DNA from: KBS-83 sp051025295
GTDB taxonomy: Bacteria > Acidobacteriota > Terriglobia > Terriglobales > Acidobacteriaceae
Direction: 5' to 3' (one strand)
NCBI GenBank assembly: GCA_051025295.1
Contig: JBMGJV010000013.1
DNA length: 64,000 bases
Part shown: piece after piece, positions 16,652 to 25,404 of the stretch
Position numbering within the stretch: position 1 is the first letter of the stretch
Layout of the letters: each line of letters starts with the position of its first letter
Translations under genes and position numbers: made by a program
Notes under the pieces: model-generated
The model's database searches: none
What the model was told of the DNA's origin: nothing
Seen by the model: only the letters and a program-made list of their open reading frames with translations

Positions 16652-17629
16652 ATGATTTCTGTGGTTGTTCCTATCTATAACGAAGAAGAACTGGTCGAAC
16701 GGTTCCACGAAGCGGTGTCGAATGCGATGGAGGGCATCGACGAGGATTGGGAAGTTGTCTATGTAAATGACGGTTCCCGGGATCGCTCGCTCGAGATTCT
16801 CAAAGGCCTGCAGATGGCCGATCCGCACGTCGTGGTCGTCGAACTATCTCGCAACTGGGGCCACATGGGCGCGATCTCTGCGGGTCTCGAGACGGCGCGC
16901 GGCGATGCCACCATCCTGATGGATGGCGACTTCCAGGACCCTCCCGAGGTGCTTCCGCAGCTGGTGGAAGCCTGGCGCGACGGCGCCGAGGTTGTGGTGG
17001 CTGTCCGCCGCAGCCGCCAGGAGAGCCGCAAGATGCTGGCCGCTCTCTTCCCGCTTTTCTACCGCGTGCTCGGGGCGATCTCAGATTATCCGATTCCGCT
17101 GAACGCCGGCATCTTCGGCCTGCTCAACCGCCAGGCGGTCGACTCCATCAATGCTCTGCGCGAGCGCAACCGCTACCTCCCCGGATTGCGCGCGTGGGTC
17201 GGCTATCGCAATGCAGTGGTCTACTACGATCGGCATGATCGCGCGGCCGGAGACGGCAAGCTTTCATTCGTCAGCCGGATCAAGTACGCCATGGACGCGA
17301 TCTGCAGCTTCAGCTACAAGCCGCTGCGGCTTGCGTTCGCGCTGTCCTGCTTCTCGATGATGATCGCCGTCCTGCTGGGTCTTGGCACGATACTGACCAG
17401 CGGCTCGATAGGCACGATGACTCTGCTGCTGGCCGCGGCAGTCTTCGTAGTCGGCGCGATGATGCTGCTCTGCCTTGGCGTGCTCGGCGAATACCTGGGC
17501 CGTGTCTACGACGAGGTTCGGGCTCGTCCGCTGTCGCTGATCAGCCACGTCTACTCGGCCGAGCAGCCGGTGCGCGGCACACTCGAGGAGATGGAGCCTG
17601 CGGAGCGGTTCGGCGTGCGGGTCGCTTAG
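16652..17629 (+). CDS. GtrB/DPM1-type family 2 glycosyltransferase, 325 aa
   Basis: The GT-A domain (about residues 1-225) begins 'ISVVVPIYNEEELVERF'. It carries the metal-binding 'MDGDFQDPPEV' (DxD-like) and 'LNAGIFGLLNRQAV' segments typical of polyprenyl-phosphate glycosyltransferases of the GtrB/dolichol-phosphate mannosyltransferase group. Two C-terminal helices (about 235-265 and 268-292) anchor it in the inner membrane. It would load a hexose onto undecaprenyl phosphate for use by a GT-C enzyme; the PTPS-related protein at 12256 is a plausible user (inference). The start ATG has GGGGAGG 5-9 bases upstream, so I prefer it to the in-frame ATG at 16610. Confidence 0.9.
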   Translation: MISVVVPIYNEEELVERFHEAVSNAMEGIDEDWEVVYVNDGSRDRSLEILKGLQMADPHVVVVELSRNWGHMGAISAGLETARGDATILMDGDFQDPPEVLPQLVEAWRDGAEVVVAVRRSRQESRKMLAALFPLFYRVLGAISDYPIPLNAGIFGLLNRQAVDSINALRERNRYLPGLRAWVGYRNAVVYYDRHDRAAGDGKLSFVSRIKYAMDAICSFSYKPLRLAFALSCFSMMIAVLLGLGTILTSGSIGTMTLLLAAAVFVVGAMMLLCLGVLGEYLGRVYDEVRARPLSLISHVYSAEQPVRGTLEEMEPAERFGVRVA

Positions 17630-17670
17630 ACGCATTCCGCTGCAAACGACCCTATCCCGTCCTCCTTCAC

Positions 17671-17701
17671 GAAAAGCCGCGCCCGATGGGCGCGGCTTTT
17701 C
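17671..17701. terminator. Bidirectional Rho-independent terminator
   Basis: A perfect 14-bp stem is formed by 17671-17684 and 17688-17701, with GAT as the loop. The arms begin with GAAAA and end in TTTTC, so U-rich ends exist on both strands. It separates the convergent GT2 gene and the GH-like gene. Confidence 0.85.
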
Positions 17702-17728
17702 TCTTTCCGGTGGCTGGAGTCCTGAAGT

Positions 17729-18694
17729 CTAGTGCAACTGCGGCAGTGCCGTGTTCCCAGGGCAGCCCGCCGGGCCTCCGGGCTCGATTGCCGTACCCTC
17801 TTCGTAGTCGTTCCAGGTCTCGATGAGCAGGTAGGGGCTGTAGTTCTGCGCAGAGGCATCGCGCCACAGCTTAAGCGTATCGGCAATGGTCTGACCGCAG
17901 CGCGCGGAGATGTGACGATTGAGTCCCCAGCCAGCCTTGCTGTCATCGAAGCTGGCCCATGCACCACCGATCGCCAGCTTGTCCGGATGTTTGCTTGCCA
18001 TGGTGCCGTAGAACTCGCGCAGGTAGCTGTCGCCCCAGTGGCTTCCGTCCGCAGCCCAGCCGCCCTGGCCCGGGCTCACCCATGCGTAGTAGCCATCGAT
18101 CGCCGGAGCATAGGCGTCGGGCGGGTACTCGTCGATCAGCACTGGCGGGTGCTCCCAGCGGTTCACGTCGGTGCGTACCCGATTCCAATCGATGTGGCGG
18201 CCCTTGGGAAAGATGAAGATGACGGGGCGCCCCTCAAAGGTGAGATACGCAGCACGTCCAGGCGCGTCGTTTGCCAGGTAGGTCTTATGGAAGAGCTTGA
18301 AGTCTTCGATCGCTTCGTCGGTGGCTCCATCCTCCTGGTCCGGCTCGTCGTACATCATGGCGATGTGAAAGTCCTGCCGCCCGGCTGCGCTCTGCATGAG
18401 GGCATAGCTGCGATCGATGAAGGGCTCGCGGTATCCGTACCAGTCCACAACAAAGCCCGAGATGCCCAGGCGCTTTGCCTGGTCGATCTGGTGGCGAATC
18501 ACTGCCTCGTCATGCGAGGAGTAGTCGACCTTGATGTGCCGGGGATGGCCGAACCAGGCCTCGTAAACGGCGAGGGTCTGCGGGGGTGGCCCGGAGCGCC
18601 GCTGCGGCATCTCACTCGCGTGCGTTTGGGTGTGGAAACAACCTTGCAGAGCAGTCACGAACAAGAGGAAGAGGATCGGGAGCGTAGAGAGCAT
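17729..18694 (-). CDS. Lipoprotein-like GH99/GH71-type glycoside hydrolase, 321 aa
   Basis: The start ATG at 18694 yields a signal with a possible lipobox (FVTALQGC). The catalytic-type domain starts at 'LAVYEAWFGHPRH' and carries 'LGISGFVVDWYGYREPFID' and 'PVIFIFPKG'. It ends with 'LIETWNDYEEGTAIEPG', a clear match in style to the 'W-N-E/D-W/Y-x-E-G-T-x-I-E-P' motif of GH99-like (endo-mannosidase fold) and GH71 enzymes. It probably trims or cleaves a surface polysaccharide outside the cell. Its location inside the polysaccharide region fits such a role. The frame remains open upstream to 18769 but without a ribosome site. Linkage specificity is not predictable. Confidence 0.7.
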   Translation of the reverse strand: MLSTLPILFLLFVTALQGCFHTQTHASEMPQRRSGPPPQTLAVYEAWFGHPRHIKVDYSSHDEAVIRHQIDQAKRLGISGFVVDWYGYREPFIDRSYALMQSAAGRQDFHIAMMYDEPDQEDGATDEAIEDFKLFHKTYLANDAPGRAAYLTFEGRPVIFIFPKGRHIDWNRVRTDVNRWEHPPVLIDEYPPDAYAPAIDGYYAWVSPGQGGWAADGSHWGDSYLREFYGTMASKHPDKLAIGGAWASFDDSKAGWGLNRHISARCGQTIADTLKLWRDASAQNYSPYLLIETWNDYEEGTAIEPGGPAGCPGNTALPQLH

Positions 18695-18848
18695 AGTTGG
18701 GGGTGTGTTTACAGTCTGTTGAATTTTCGGGCCTCCCAAAGACCGGGAGAGACATCTCAGTTGCAGCACAAAAGCCCTTTGATCCGCAGGCTGTTTGGGG
18801 CCAGCGACAGAGTCCGAGGGGATGTCCCGCGCCAGTTAGCGAACGGTT

Positions 18849-18866
18849 GCGCCTGTCGGCAGGCGC
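18849..18866 (+). other. Leader hairpin with TCGG tetraloop upstream of the flippase gene
   Basis: A 7-bp stem GCGCCTG/CAGGCGC closes a TCGG loop. It lies 55 bases upstream of the flippase start in a 226-base divergent intergenic region. It may be a leader element; no T tract follows, so it is not called a terminator. Confidence 0.35.
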
Positions 18867-18920
18867 TGTGCTGAGTTGTGCTTGAAGAGGTGACATCTGA
18901 CAACGTCGGTGAAAAGCAGT

Positions 18921-20873
18921 ATGCCAGAGACGAAGACCCTGCAGGCGCGATTGCTCTCCGGGAGTCTGGTTCTTCTGCTGGGGTCCGGGCTCGCGGCCGC
19001 TCTGAACTTCATCTACAACATGGCTGTGGCCCGGTTCCTTGGGCCGGTCGCGTACGGCCATGCCACGGCCGTGTACACGCTGCTCATCCTGATCTCTGCT
19101 GTCACGCTTTCCTTCCAGATCGTTCCGGCCAAGGTGGTCGCGCAGCAGGGCACGGCGGCGGCCAAGGGAGCCGTGTACCGCGACTTCCATCGCGGTGCGT
19201 GGGCCGGTGGCATCGCCGTGGCCACGGCAATGGTGGTCTTTCGCACGACCATTGCGCACTATCTTCGTCTGCCCAGCCCGCTGCTGGTTGAACTCATCGC
19301 TCTCGGCGCGGCTGTTTACGTGCCGTTGGGGAGCCGGCGCGGTTACATCCAGGGCGCGCATGGGTTCCGTAAGCTATCCACCAACCTGGTCATCGAAGGC
19401 GTCGCGCGACTCGCCGGCTCCGTGCTGGCGATCTGGGCCGGATGGGGAGTCATTGGGGTCGTCGGCGCGAATACGGCAGCGATCGCGGTTGCGTACCTCG
19501 CCGCCATGCCAAAGCTGCCGCCGACTGTGCCGCACCAGCTCGGCTTGCGATATGCGCTGCGCGAATCCATGCAGGCGATTGTGTTCTTCGCCGGGCAGGT
19601 GCTGATCAACAACTGCGACATTGTCCTGGTAAAGCACTTTTTCACCCCGGCCATGGCTGGGCTGTATGCCGCGATCGCCATGGTAGGCCGCGTGATTTTT
19701 GCGTTCTCGCAAGCGGTGGTGAACAGCATGTTCCCGCTCGTCGCCGGTGTGGGCGACGAGGAGCGACGCGACCTCAAGGTCATCGCTACGTCGCTGCTGC
19801 TTGTTCTCTCGATTGGCTCGATCGTGGCATTGGTTCTCCGCCTAGCGCCGGCGTCCATCTGGGCATTGTTCTTCGGCCCGGGATTCACCGTGGCTGGCAA
19901 GTTCGGCCTGCCCTACCTGCTCTCGATGTACGCCATCACCACGACGATCTACTGCCTGAGCGTGGTCATGATCACCTACGAGATGTCGTACAAGATCGCG
20001 AACACCAGTTGGATCCAGCTCGGATTTGCGGGCGCGGTGGTGTTTGGAATCATCCTGTTTCACGGCTCGCTGCGGCAGGTCATTCTAGTGCAGCTGGTGT
20101 TGATGGCCGTCCTCTTCCTGTTCGTTGCGTTTCCCTTCCTGCTGGGTTCTCTGCTCAGCTCGCGCCGGGTCCGCTTCACCGGAACAGGGCGTCCACTGCG
20201 CATCCTGCAGCGTGTGCCCGAAGAAGAGGTCGTAGCGACGTTCCTGAAAAGTGAGTTCGACCGGCCCATCTACCATGAGTACCAAGACATGCTGGGCGAC
20301 ATCGTTCATCATCCCGACCTCAGCAATGCGGATGAAAACGCCAAGCGGCGCGCCCTGCTCTTTATTCGACATTTCGCGCTCTGGAAGGAGCTGCCACCGG
20401 ATACGGAGTGGTACGAAGTCGAGATCCTCGATGCGGATCTGGATCGCATCCGCGTCTTTCCGCGTGCGCAGTGGCGCAAACTGGCACCGCGCTCATTCTG
20501 GATTCGGGAGGTTGCAGAGCGGATTCGCCGGCAGCAGGAAGTGAGCCCAGGTGCGTTCGAGGTGAAGCTCTCAGCGATCGGGTCGCGGCTTGCGGAGAAT
20601 GACGATCTTGGTTCAGTGCTGCTGATTGGGGTGAACAATCGGGAGCCCTTGACCATCCTGGACGGCAATCACCGGCTGACCGCCTCCATGCTGACTGCCC
20701 CGCCGACCACACGAAGTCTGCGCTTCCTGTGTGGTCTTTCGCCGCACATGAACGAGTGCTGCTGGTACGCCACCAACCTTTCAACACTCTATCGATATGG
20801 CAGGAACGTCTTGAAGCACATCGTGCATGACCACGAAGCGGAATTAGAACGGCTCCTTCAGCGTGCCAGCTAA
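18921..20873 (+). CDS. Wzx-like polysaccharide flippase fused to a C-terminal DGNHR-motif domain, 650 aa
   Basis: Residues 1-~415 form about 12 transmembrane helices of the MATE/MVF type ('LNFIYNMAVARFLGPVAYGHATAVYT', 'YAAIAMVGRVIFAFSQAVVNSMFPLVAG'), as in O-antigen flippases. From about residue 420 a soluble domain follows, containing 'TILDGNHRLTAS' (D581-R585). This is the sort of motif found in ParB-like nuclease/CTP-switch folds. Such an extension is not usual for flippases. I infer a lipid-linked oligosaccharide transporter with a regulatory or sensing tail. The ATG at 18921 has GGTGA 8 bases upstream; the GTG at 18909 overlaps that element. It is followed by the STAS gene. Confidence 0.8.
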   Translation: MPETKTLQARLLSGSLVLLLGSGLAAALNFIYNMAVARFLGPVAYGHATAVYTLLILISAVTLSFQIVPAKVVAQQGTAAAKGAVYRDFHRGAWAGGIAVATAMVVFRTTIAHYLRLPSPLLVELIALGAAVYVPLGSRRGYIQGAHGFRKLSTNLVIEGVARLAGSVLAIWAGWGVIGVVGANTAAIAVAYLAAMPKLPPTVPHQLGLRYALRESMQAIVFFAGQVLINNCDIVLVKHFFTPAMAGLYAAIAMVGRVIFAFSQAVVNSMFPLVAGVGDEERRDLKVIATSLLLVLSIGSIVALVLRLAPASIWALFFGPGFTVAGKFGLPYLLSMYAITTTIYCLSVVMITYEMSYKIANTSWIQLGFAGAVVFGIILFHGSLRQVILVQLVLMAVLFLFVAFPFLLGSLLSSRRVRFTGTGRPLRILQRVPEEEVVATFLKSEFDRPIYHEYQDMLGDIVHHPDLSNADENAKRRALLFIRHFALWKELPPDTEWYEVEILDADLDRIRVFPRAQWRKLAPRSFWIREVAERIRRQQEVSPGAFEVKLSAIGSRLAENDDLGSVLLIGVNNREPLTILDGNHRLTASMLTAPPTTRSLRFLCGLSPHMNECCWYATNLSTLYRYGRNVLKHIVHDHEAELERLLQRAS

Positions 20874-20980
20874 CGATTTCCTGCATCTAAGCTGTAGCCT
20901 GCCGGAACGGCGTTCTTCTCCGCTGAGAGATGCGTCCGGGCCACGCAAACCGGAACGAACGGTCATCAGATAGGAGAGAT

Positions 20981-21373
20981 ATGACGACACGTCGTGTAGT
21001 GGTAGCAAAAATTCCAGACCGCGTCACCAACGAGAGTGCGCGGTCCTTCTGTGCCGAGGTGGAGGGATCGATGGAGGCGGACCGGCCTTGTCTGGTCCTG
21101 GACTGCTCCGCGATCACGCTCCTCGATCAGCGAACTACCTTTATGCTCGTGTGCTGTCTCGAGTCAGCGATGAAGCGCAACGGTGACGTGCGCCTGGCGG
21201 GTGTGTCGGCTGAATCGAAGGCGATGTTGGCCAGGATCAACATCCTGCGGCTGTTTGAGGATTTCGCCACCGTGGATGAGGCGATCAGCAGCTACGAGCG
21301 GCGTCCACTCGACCCGCTCTCCGAGACAGGAAGCTTCGAGAATGTCGCATCCGCACCGGAGTCGATCGCGTGA
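20981..21373 (+). CDS. STAS-domain anti-sigma-antagonist-like protein, 130 aa
   Basis: The approximately 100-residue core matches the STAS fold: 'PCLVLDCSAITLLDQRTTFMLVCCLESAMKRNGDVRLAGVSAESKAMLARINILRLFEDFATVDEAI'. The 'LDCSAITLLDQ' strand-loop is where SpoIIAA-type proteins carry the phosphorylatable Ser/Thr; the candidates here are Ser and Thr near residues 42-46. Such proteins relay partner-switch signals with an anti-sigma kinase; none is encoded in the window. AGGAGA precedes the ATG. Its stop overlaps the GTG of the next gene (GTGA at 21370-21373), so the two are translationally coupled. Confidence 0.85.
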   Translation: MTTRRVVVAKIPDRVTNESARSFCAEVEGSMEADRPCLVLDCSAITLLDQRTTFMLVCCLESAMKRNGDVRLAGVSAESKAMLARINILRLFEDFATVDEAISSYERRPLDPLSETGSFENVASAPESIA

Positions 21374-21870
21374 GTGTGACCTGCCGCCAAGACACGAAGA
21401 GAACGCTACGAGAAGCCTGCTTTCGCGCGACCGCGCTGTGCGTCCTGATGGGTCTCACCCTGCAGGCCACCACCCCAAATCTCGCTGCTCAGCAACCGAC
21501 CCCGACGACACAGCAGGAGACGTCCCCCCAACAGCCTGCTCCTGCAGCGCCAACTCCTGCGATCACGGGCAATGCTGCACCGATGCCCGAGGCGCCGGAT
21601 GCAAGTGTCGCACCGCCCGCGCCAACAAGCAGCAGCGCCGCCGAGCCGCAACAGAATCCTTCCGGGCAGTCTCCGGTAGGCACTGCGGCAGCTCCCGCTG
21701 AAAAGGGCGTCGGCATCGCAGCATCCCGACCCGCCGGGGCGGTAATCGCTCCCGCGAAGCAGAGGCGCACCCGCGCGCTGGCAGTGCGCGTCGGACTGCT
21801 GGTCGGCGCAGCTGTAGCCGTCGGAACCGTGGTGGGTCTGAGCGAAGCCAGCCCCAGCCGCCCACACTAA
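21370..21870 (+). CDS. Exported Pro/Ala-rich protein with C-terminal hydrophobic segment, 166 aa
   Basis: The gene starts at a GTG overlapping the STAS stop. There is a possible signal peptide at residues 10-40 (…CVLMGLTLQATTPNLAAQ). A low-complexity Pro/Gln/Ala/Thr-rich linker spans about 40-130. A basic patch and a hydrophobic helix follow, 'ALAVRVGLLVGAAVAVGTVVGL', at about 136-158. This composition suggests a periplasmic spacer anchored at the C-terminus. No family is recognised. It sits between the STAS gene and the kinase-like gene, with a 16-base gap to the latter. Confidence 0.6.
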   Translation: MSVTCRQDTKRTLREACFRATALCVLMGLTLQATTPNLAAQQPTPTTQQETSPQQPAPAAPTPAITGNAAPMPEAPDASVAPPAPTSSSAAEPQQNPSGQSPVGTAAAPAEKGVGIAASRPAGAVIAPAKQRRTRALAVRVGLLVGAAVAVGTVVGLSEASPSRPH

Positions 21871-21886
21871 TCCCGGAGCTCAAGTT

Positions 21887-22567
21887 ATGACTAACTTCGA
21901 TCGGCCAAAACCCTGCTTCGTCAGCTTCTCCGGCATGGATGGCGCTGGCAAGAGTACACAGATCGAGTATTTGCGCCGTGAGCTCAGCGAACGCGGGCTG
22001 CGTGTTTCGCTTGTAACGTTCTGGGATGATGTCGCCCGCCTGACGCAACTGCGTGAGGTCAGCGGGCACAAGCTGTTCGGCGGCGACAAAGGCGTGGGTT
22101 CGCCCGAGGCGCCAAAGAACCGCAGAGACAAAAACGTGCGCTCCTGGCCGATGTCGTTAGTGCGGTGCTTCCTCTACTTCGTGGACGCGGTTTCGTTGCG
22201 CTCTGTCGTCCGCCGCTCACTTCTTTCGAATGCTGATGTCGTCATCTTTGACCGCTACGCTTATGACGAACTCGTGAATCTGAACCTGCGCAATCCACTG
22301 GCTCGGCTCTACGCGCGATTGATTCTCGCATTTGTCCCTCGGCCAGATGTGAGCTACATCCTCGACGCGGACCCTGTGGCTGCGCGCGCGCGCAAGCCTG
22401 AGTACCCGGTGGAATTTCTTCACCTCTGTCGAGCGTCCTACGCTGCTCTTTCACGTGTCGCTGGTGGACTTACAGTTGTTTCGCCCATGCCTGTCGCGGA
22501 TGTTCGACGGGAAGTTCTCGCTAAGATAGCACCGGTGCTGCCGGAAGTCATCAGCCTGGCTCGGTAA
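21887..22567 (+). CDS. Thymidylate-kinase-like P-loop protein, 226 aa
   Basis: A Walker A motif, 'FSGMDGAGKSTQ', lies at residues 14-25, and a 'VVIFDRYAYDELVNL' DRY-type segment near 117-131. Both are typical of the thymidylate kinase superfamily (TMK-like). The length is near that of Tmk, but the middle, 'FWDDVARLTQLREVSGHKLFGGDKG', departs from true Tmk. Homologues next to polysaccharide genes are thought to phosphorylate something other than dTMP. Its place in an exopolysaccharide region suggests a sugar, lipid carrier or protein substrate (inference). It is 16 bases downstream of the exported protein gene, so probably in the same operon. Confidence 0.75.
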   Translation: MTNFDRPKPCFVSFSGMDGAGKSTQIEYLRRELSERGLRVSLVTFWDDVARLTQLREVSGHKLFGGDKGVGSPEAPKNRRDKNVRSWPMSLVRCFLYFVDAVSLRSVVRRSLLSNADVVIFDRYAYDELVNLNLRNPLARLYARLILAFVPRPDVSYILDADPVAARARKPEYPVEFLHLCRASYAALSRVAGGLTVVSPMPVADVRREVLAKIAPVLPEVISLAR

Positions 22568-22779
22568 TTGCTTCAGCTTTTCCCTCCCCCAGTTTTCGTA
22601 TGACCAACACTCGACGAGCCGTTCACCCGTCGATGCAAAAGTTGCGCCTATGCTTTGTTCTTGAACGGGACCGCGCGACGCAGGCAATTTCTTATTGGTT
22701 GCCCTATAGGCAACTAAAGAAGTGGCTTTGTGCATTCTTACTCACCGCATTCGTTTGTTCACGGTCTGGGGCAAGGTCA

Positions 22780-25206
22780 ATGAGGAAGTTCTGGTTCGCT
22801 CTCGCTATCGGTTTGCTATTTGCACTTCCTGGCTTTGCCAGCGTCACGGTGACTAGCCCTGCCGCTAGCTCCACGGTGACCTCTCCGGTTCACTACGTCG
22901 CCTCAGCCACGACATCGACCTGCGCCAGCGGCGTCGCGTCCATGGGCATTTACATCAACAACTCGCTCACTTACGTAGTAAATGGCACGTCGCTGAATAC
23001 AAGTCTTACCTTCGCAAACGGGAGCTATGACACTGTCGTCGAGGAGTGGGACCACTGCGGTGGCGCGTCGTACGTGCACGTGCCGATCACAGTCTCGACG
23101 GGCACGAACCCCGGCGGGGGGGCGCCCGGGGTGACAGTTGCAACTCCGGCGCCGAACAGCACGGTGACATCGCCGGTGACTTACCAAGCGACGGCCAGTA
23201 CGAACACTTGTGCCAGTGGCGTCGCGTCGATGGGCATTTACGTCAACAACAATCTGGTCTATGTCGTGAATGGCTCATCGCTGAACACGCAGCTTTCGCT
23301 CGCTCCAGGCGCTGAGCACACAGTGGTCGAAGAATGGGATCACTGCGGAGGCGCCGCTTACACCACGATCAATCTCACCGTTGCGAGCAGCACGACGACG
23401 GCTCCGACAGTGACAATCAGTGCGAGCCCTGCCTCGATCAATGCTGGCGCTAGCTCCACTCTGAGTGTCTCCGCCACCAACGCGAGCAGCGTGACCCTGA
23501 CCGGCTCTGATGGAAGCAGCTACACACTGAGCGGAACCGGCGGCACACAAACGGTCACCCCGAGCACGACGACTACCTACACCGCGGACGCTTCGGGCTC
23601 AGGCGGCAGCGCAACTGCCAGCACGACCGTCACAGTGGCGGCGGCCAGCGGGCCGAACCCCATCAATCATGTGATCTTCATGCTGCAAGAGAATCACTCG
23701 TTCGATAACTACTTCGGCATGTTGAATCCTTATCGCTCAGCAAACGGATACACCGTGAGTGAGGATGGGCACACGTACACAGTCGATGGCATCGATGACA
23801 AATTGAATACAACGAACGTCACGGATGAAGGCGTGTCGATTCCGTTGTTCAAGTTGCGGAGCACCTGTGTGGACGACATGAGTTCGGCATGGCTCGAGAG
23901 CTATGGCGATGTGAACCGCTACAACTTCCTCACCTCCCGGCCCATTCTGATGGACGGTTTCGTCCACAACGCGGAAGGCTTCGCCAAGAACTGTAACGCG
24001 AGCGGCACCTGCTCGGGTGCGTTCACCGATACGGAAGGTAAGCGCGCAATGGGCTACTACGATCAGGGATTCCTGAACTACGACTACTATATGGCGTCGC
24101 AGTTTGCTGTGTCGGATCGCTGGTTCTCACCTGTGTCTAGCAAGAGCATCCCAAATCGCATCGCCACCTTCACGGGCGGCACGACTCAGGGCCTCGTCTT
24201 CGATCCCGGCACGAACGATCACCTGCCGCAGCTCGGGATTGAGACGATCTTCCAGGAGCTTGATAACGCAGGTGTGTCGTGGAAGATCTACTACTCCGCA
24301 ACACAGGGCTTCTGCACTGCGGGGAGCGCGTGCGGTTCTGGCTCGAGTAATTATCCCGCAACAACATTCCTGACCTTCTCGTATGCCAACCGATACTTCT
24401 ACGCGAACTCGTCCGGCGCGGCTTGCACCGGCACGACGAGAGCGTCAAGCGTGGTGGGTGATACGTCGAACTCCTTCTGCATCGATCCGAATCACATCGC
24501 ACCGGTTGGGAACTATCTCAATGACGCGAAGAACGGCACATTGCCCAGCTTCAGCTTCATCGAGTCCGGGTCTGGGTTGAATGACGAGCATCCTGGCTCG
24601 GGCAATTCGGTGCTCACCGGTCAGTCTGAAGTGGCGAAGCTGGTCAACGCATTGATGACTAGCCCGTCCTGGAAAGACTCGGCCTTCTTCCTCGCCTATG
24701 ACGAGGGAGGTGGCCCCTACGACCACGTGCCGCCGGTTGCCGGGCACTCCAACGACAAGACCAGCGCATCGTTTGGGACGCTGCCGGACATCTCGAGCAT
24801 CGCAGTGAATGCCGACAGTTACCAGCCCTGCCTGCCCAGTGGCGGAACACCGACTGTGCACTGCGACCTCACGCCGTCACTCCCCGGCGCACACTCTGGA
24901 GATGCAACGACGGCCTACGGTTTCCGCGCTCAACTCGGCTTCCGCGTGCCCAACTTTGTCGTGTCCCCGTTCGCGCGGCGTCACTACGTGTCACACATTC
25001 CGATGGATCATACAGCCATCATCCGCTTCGTTGAGAACCGGTTTATCGGCAGCTCTGCACATCTGACTGCACGGGACGCAGCGCAGCCAAACCTGCTGGA
25101 CTTCTTCGACTTCAACAACGCACCATGGGCGACCCCGCCGACGCCACCCGCGCCGGTTACGCCTGCCTCGCTGGGCTACAACTCCTGCACGCCCGCCAGT
25201 TTGTAA
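22780..25206 (+). CDS. Secreted phosphoesterase with two Cys-paired beta repeats and one Ig-like domain, 808 aa
   Basis: The ATG at 22780 begins a clean signal peptide (MRKFWFALAIGLLFALPGFA). Two ~88-residue repeats follow, each with 'TCASGVASMGIY' and 'VVEEWDHCGG'; the conserved Cys pair suggests one disulfide per repeat. One Ig-like domain of the type seen six times in the 2838-6059 protein comes next. The phosphoesterase domain runs from about residue 290: 'FMLQENHSFDNYFG', 'DEGGGPYDHVPP', 'MDHTAIIRFVENRF'. The catalytic domain closely parallels the minus-strand paralogue, but this protein has no lipobox, so it is probably released or loosely attached. A terminator follows at 25231. Confidence 0.9.
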   Translation: MRKFWFALAIGLLFALPGFASVTVTSPAASSTVTSPVHYVASATTSTCASGVASMGIYINNSLTYVVNGTSLNTSLTFANGSYDTVVEEWDHCGGASYVHVPITVSTGTNPGGGAPGVTVATPAPNSTVTSPVTYQATASTNTCASGVASMGIYVNNNLVYVVNGSSLNTQLSLAPGAEHTVVEEWDHCGGAAYTTINLTVASSTTTAPTVTISASPASINAGASSTLSVSATNASSVTLTGSDGSSYTLSGTGGTQTVTPSTTTTYTADASGSGGSATASTTVTVAAASGPNPINHVIFMLQENHSFDNYFGMLNPYRSANGYTVSEDGHTYTVDGIDDKLNTTNVTDEGVSIPLFKLRSTCVDDMSSAWLESYGDVNRYNFLTSRPILMDGFVHNAEGFAKNCNASGTCSGAFTDTEGKRAMGYYDQGFLNYDYYMASQFAVSDRWFSPVSSKSIPNRIATFTGGTTQGLVFDPGTNDHLPQLGIETIFQELDNAGVSWKIYYSATQGFCTAGSACGSGSSNYPATTFLTFSYANRYFYANSSGAACTGTTRASSVVGDTSNSFCIDPNHIAPVGNYLNDAKNGTLPSFSFIESGSGLNDEHPGSGNSVLTGQSEVAKLVNALMTSPSWKDSAFFLAYDEGGGPYDHVPPVAGHSNDKTSASFGTLPDISSIAVNADSYQPCLPSGGTPTVHCDLTPSLPGAHSGDATTAYGFRAQLGFRVPNFVVSPFARRHYVSHIPMDHTAIIRFVENRFIGSSAHLTARDAAQPNLLDFFDFNNAPWATPPTPPAPVTPASLGYNSCTPASL

Positions 25207-25230
25207 CTGCTATTTGCACGACTGGCGCTT

Positions 25231-25253
25231 CAGGCCGGCTCATTGCCGGCCTG
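25231..25253 (+). terminator. Rho-independent terminator after the secreted phosphoesterase gene
   Basis: A perfect 9-bp stem CAGGCCGGC/GCCGGCCTG with a 5-base loop is followed by TTTCTTT. It lies 25 bases after the stop. Confidence 0.85.
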
Positions 25254-25378
25254 TTTCTTTCTGGAGCGTCGGATGTGTGCTGCTCACGAGCACTGCGGCC
25301 GAGACAGAGACCTGCGCAGACGGCGAAGGCGTCCCTATAGAACGCTGCAGTTTATTGTGCCTCGGGCCTGTGCGTGGG

Positions 25379-25402
25379 CCGCCCCGCTCTTGAGCAGGGC
25401 GG
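25379..25402 (-). terminator. Hairpin downstream of the small zinc-ribbon gene
   Basis: An 11-bp stem with one G-U pair (25379-25389 with 25392-25402) lies just beyond the stop at 25405 on the minus strand. The innermost pairs must open to form a loop. No long U tract follows, so the termination role is tentative. Bases 25254-25378 upstream hold nothing I can call. Confidence 0.4.
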
Positions 25403-25404
25403 AT

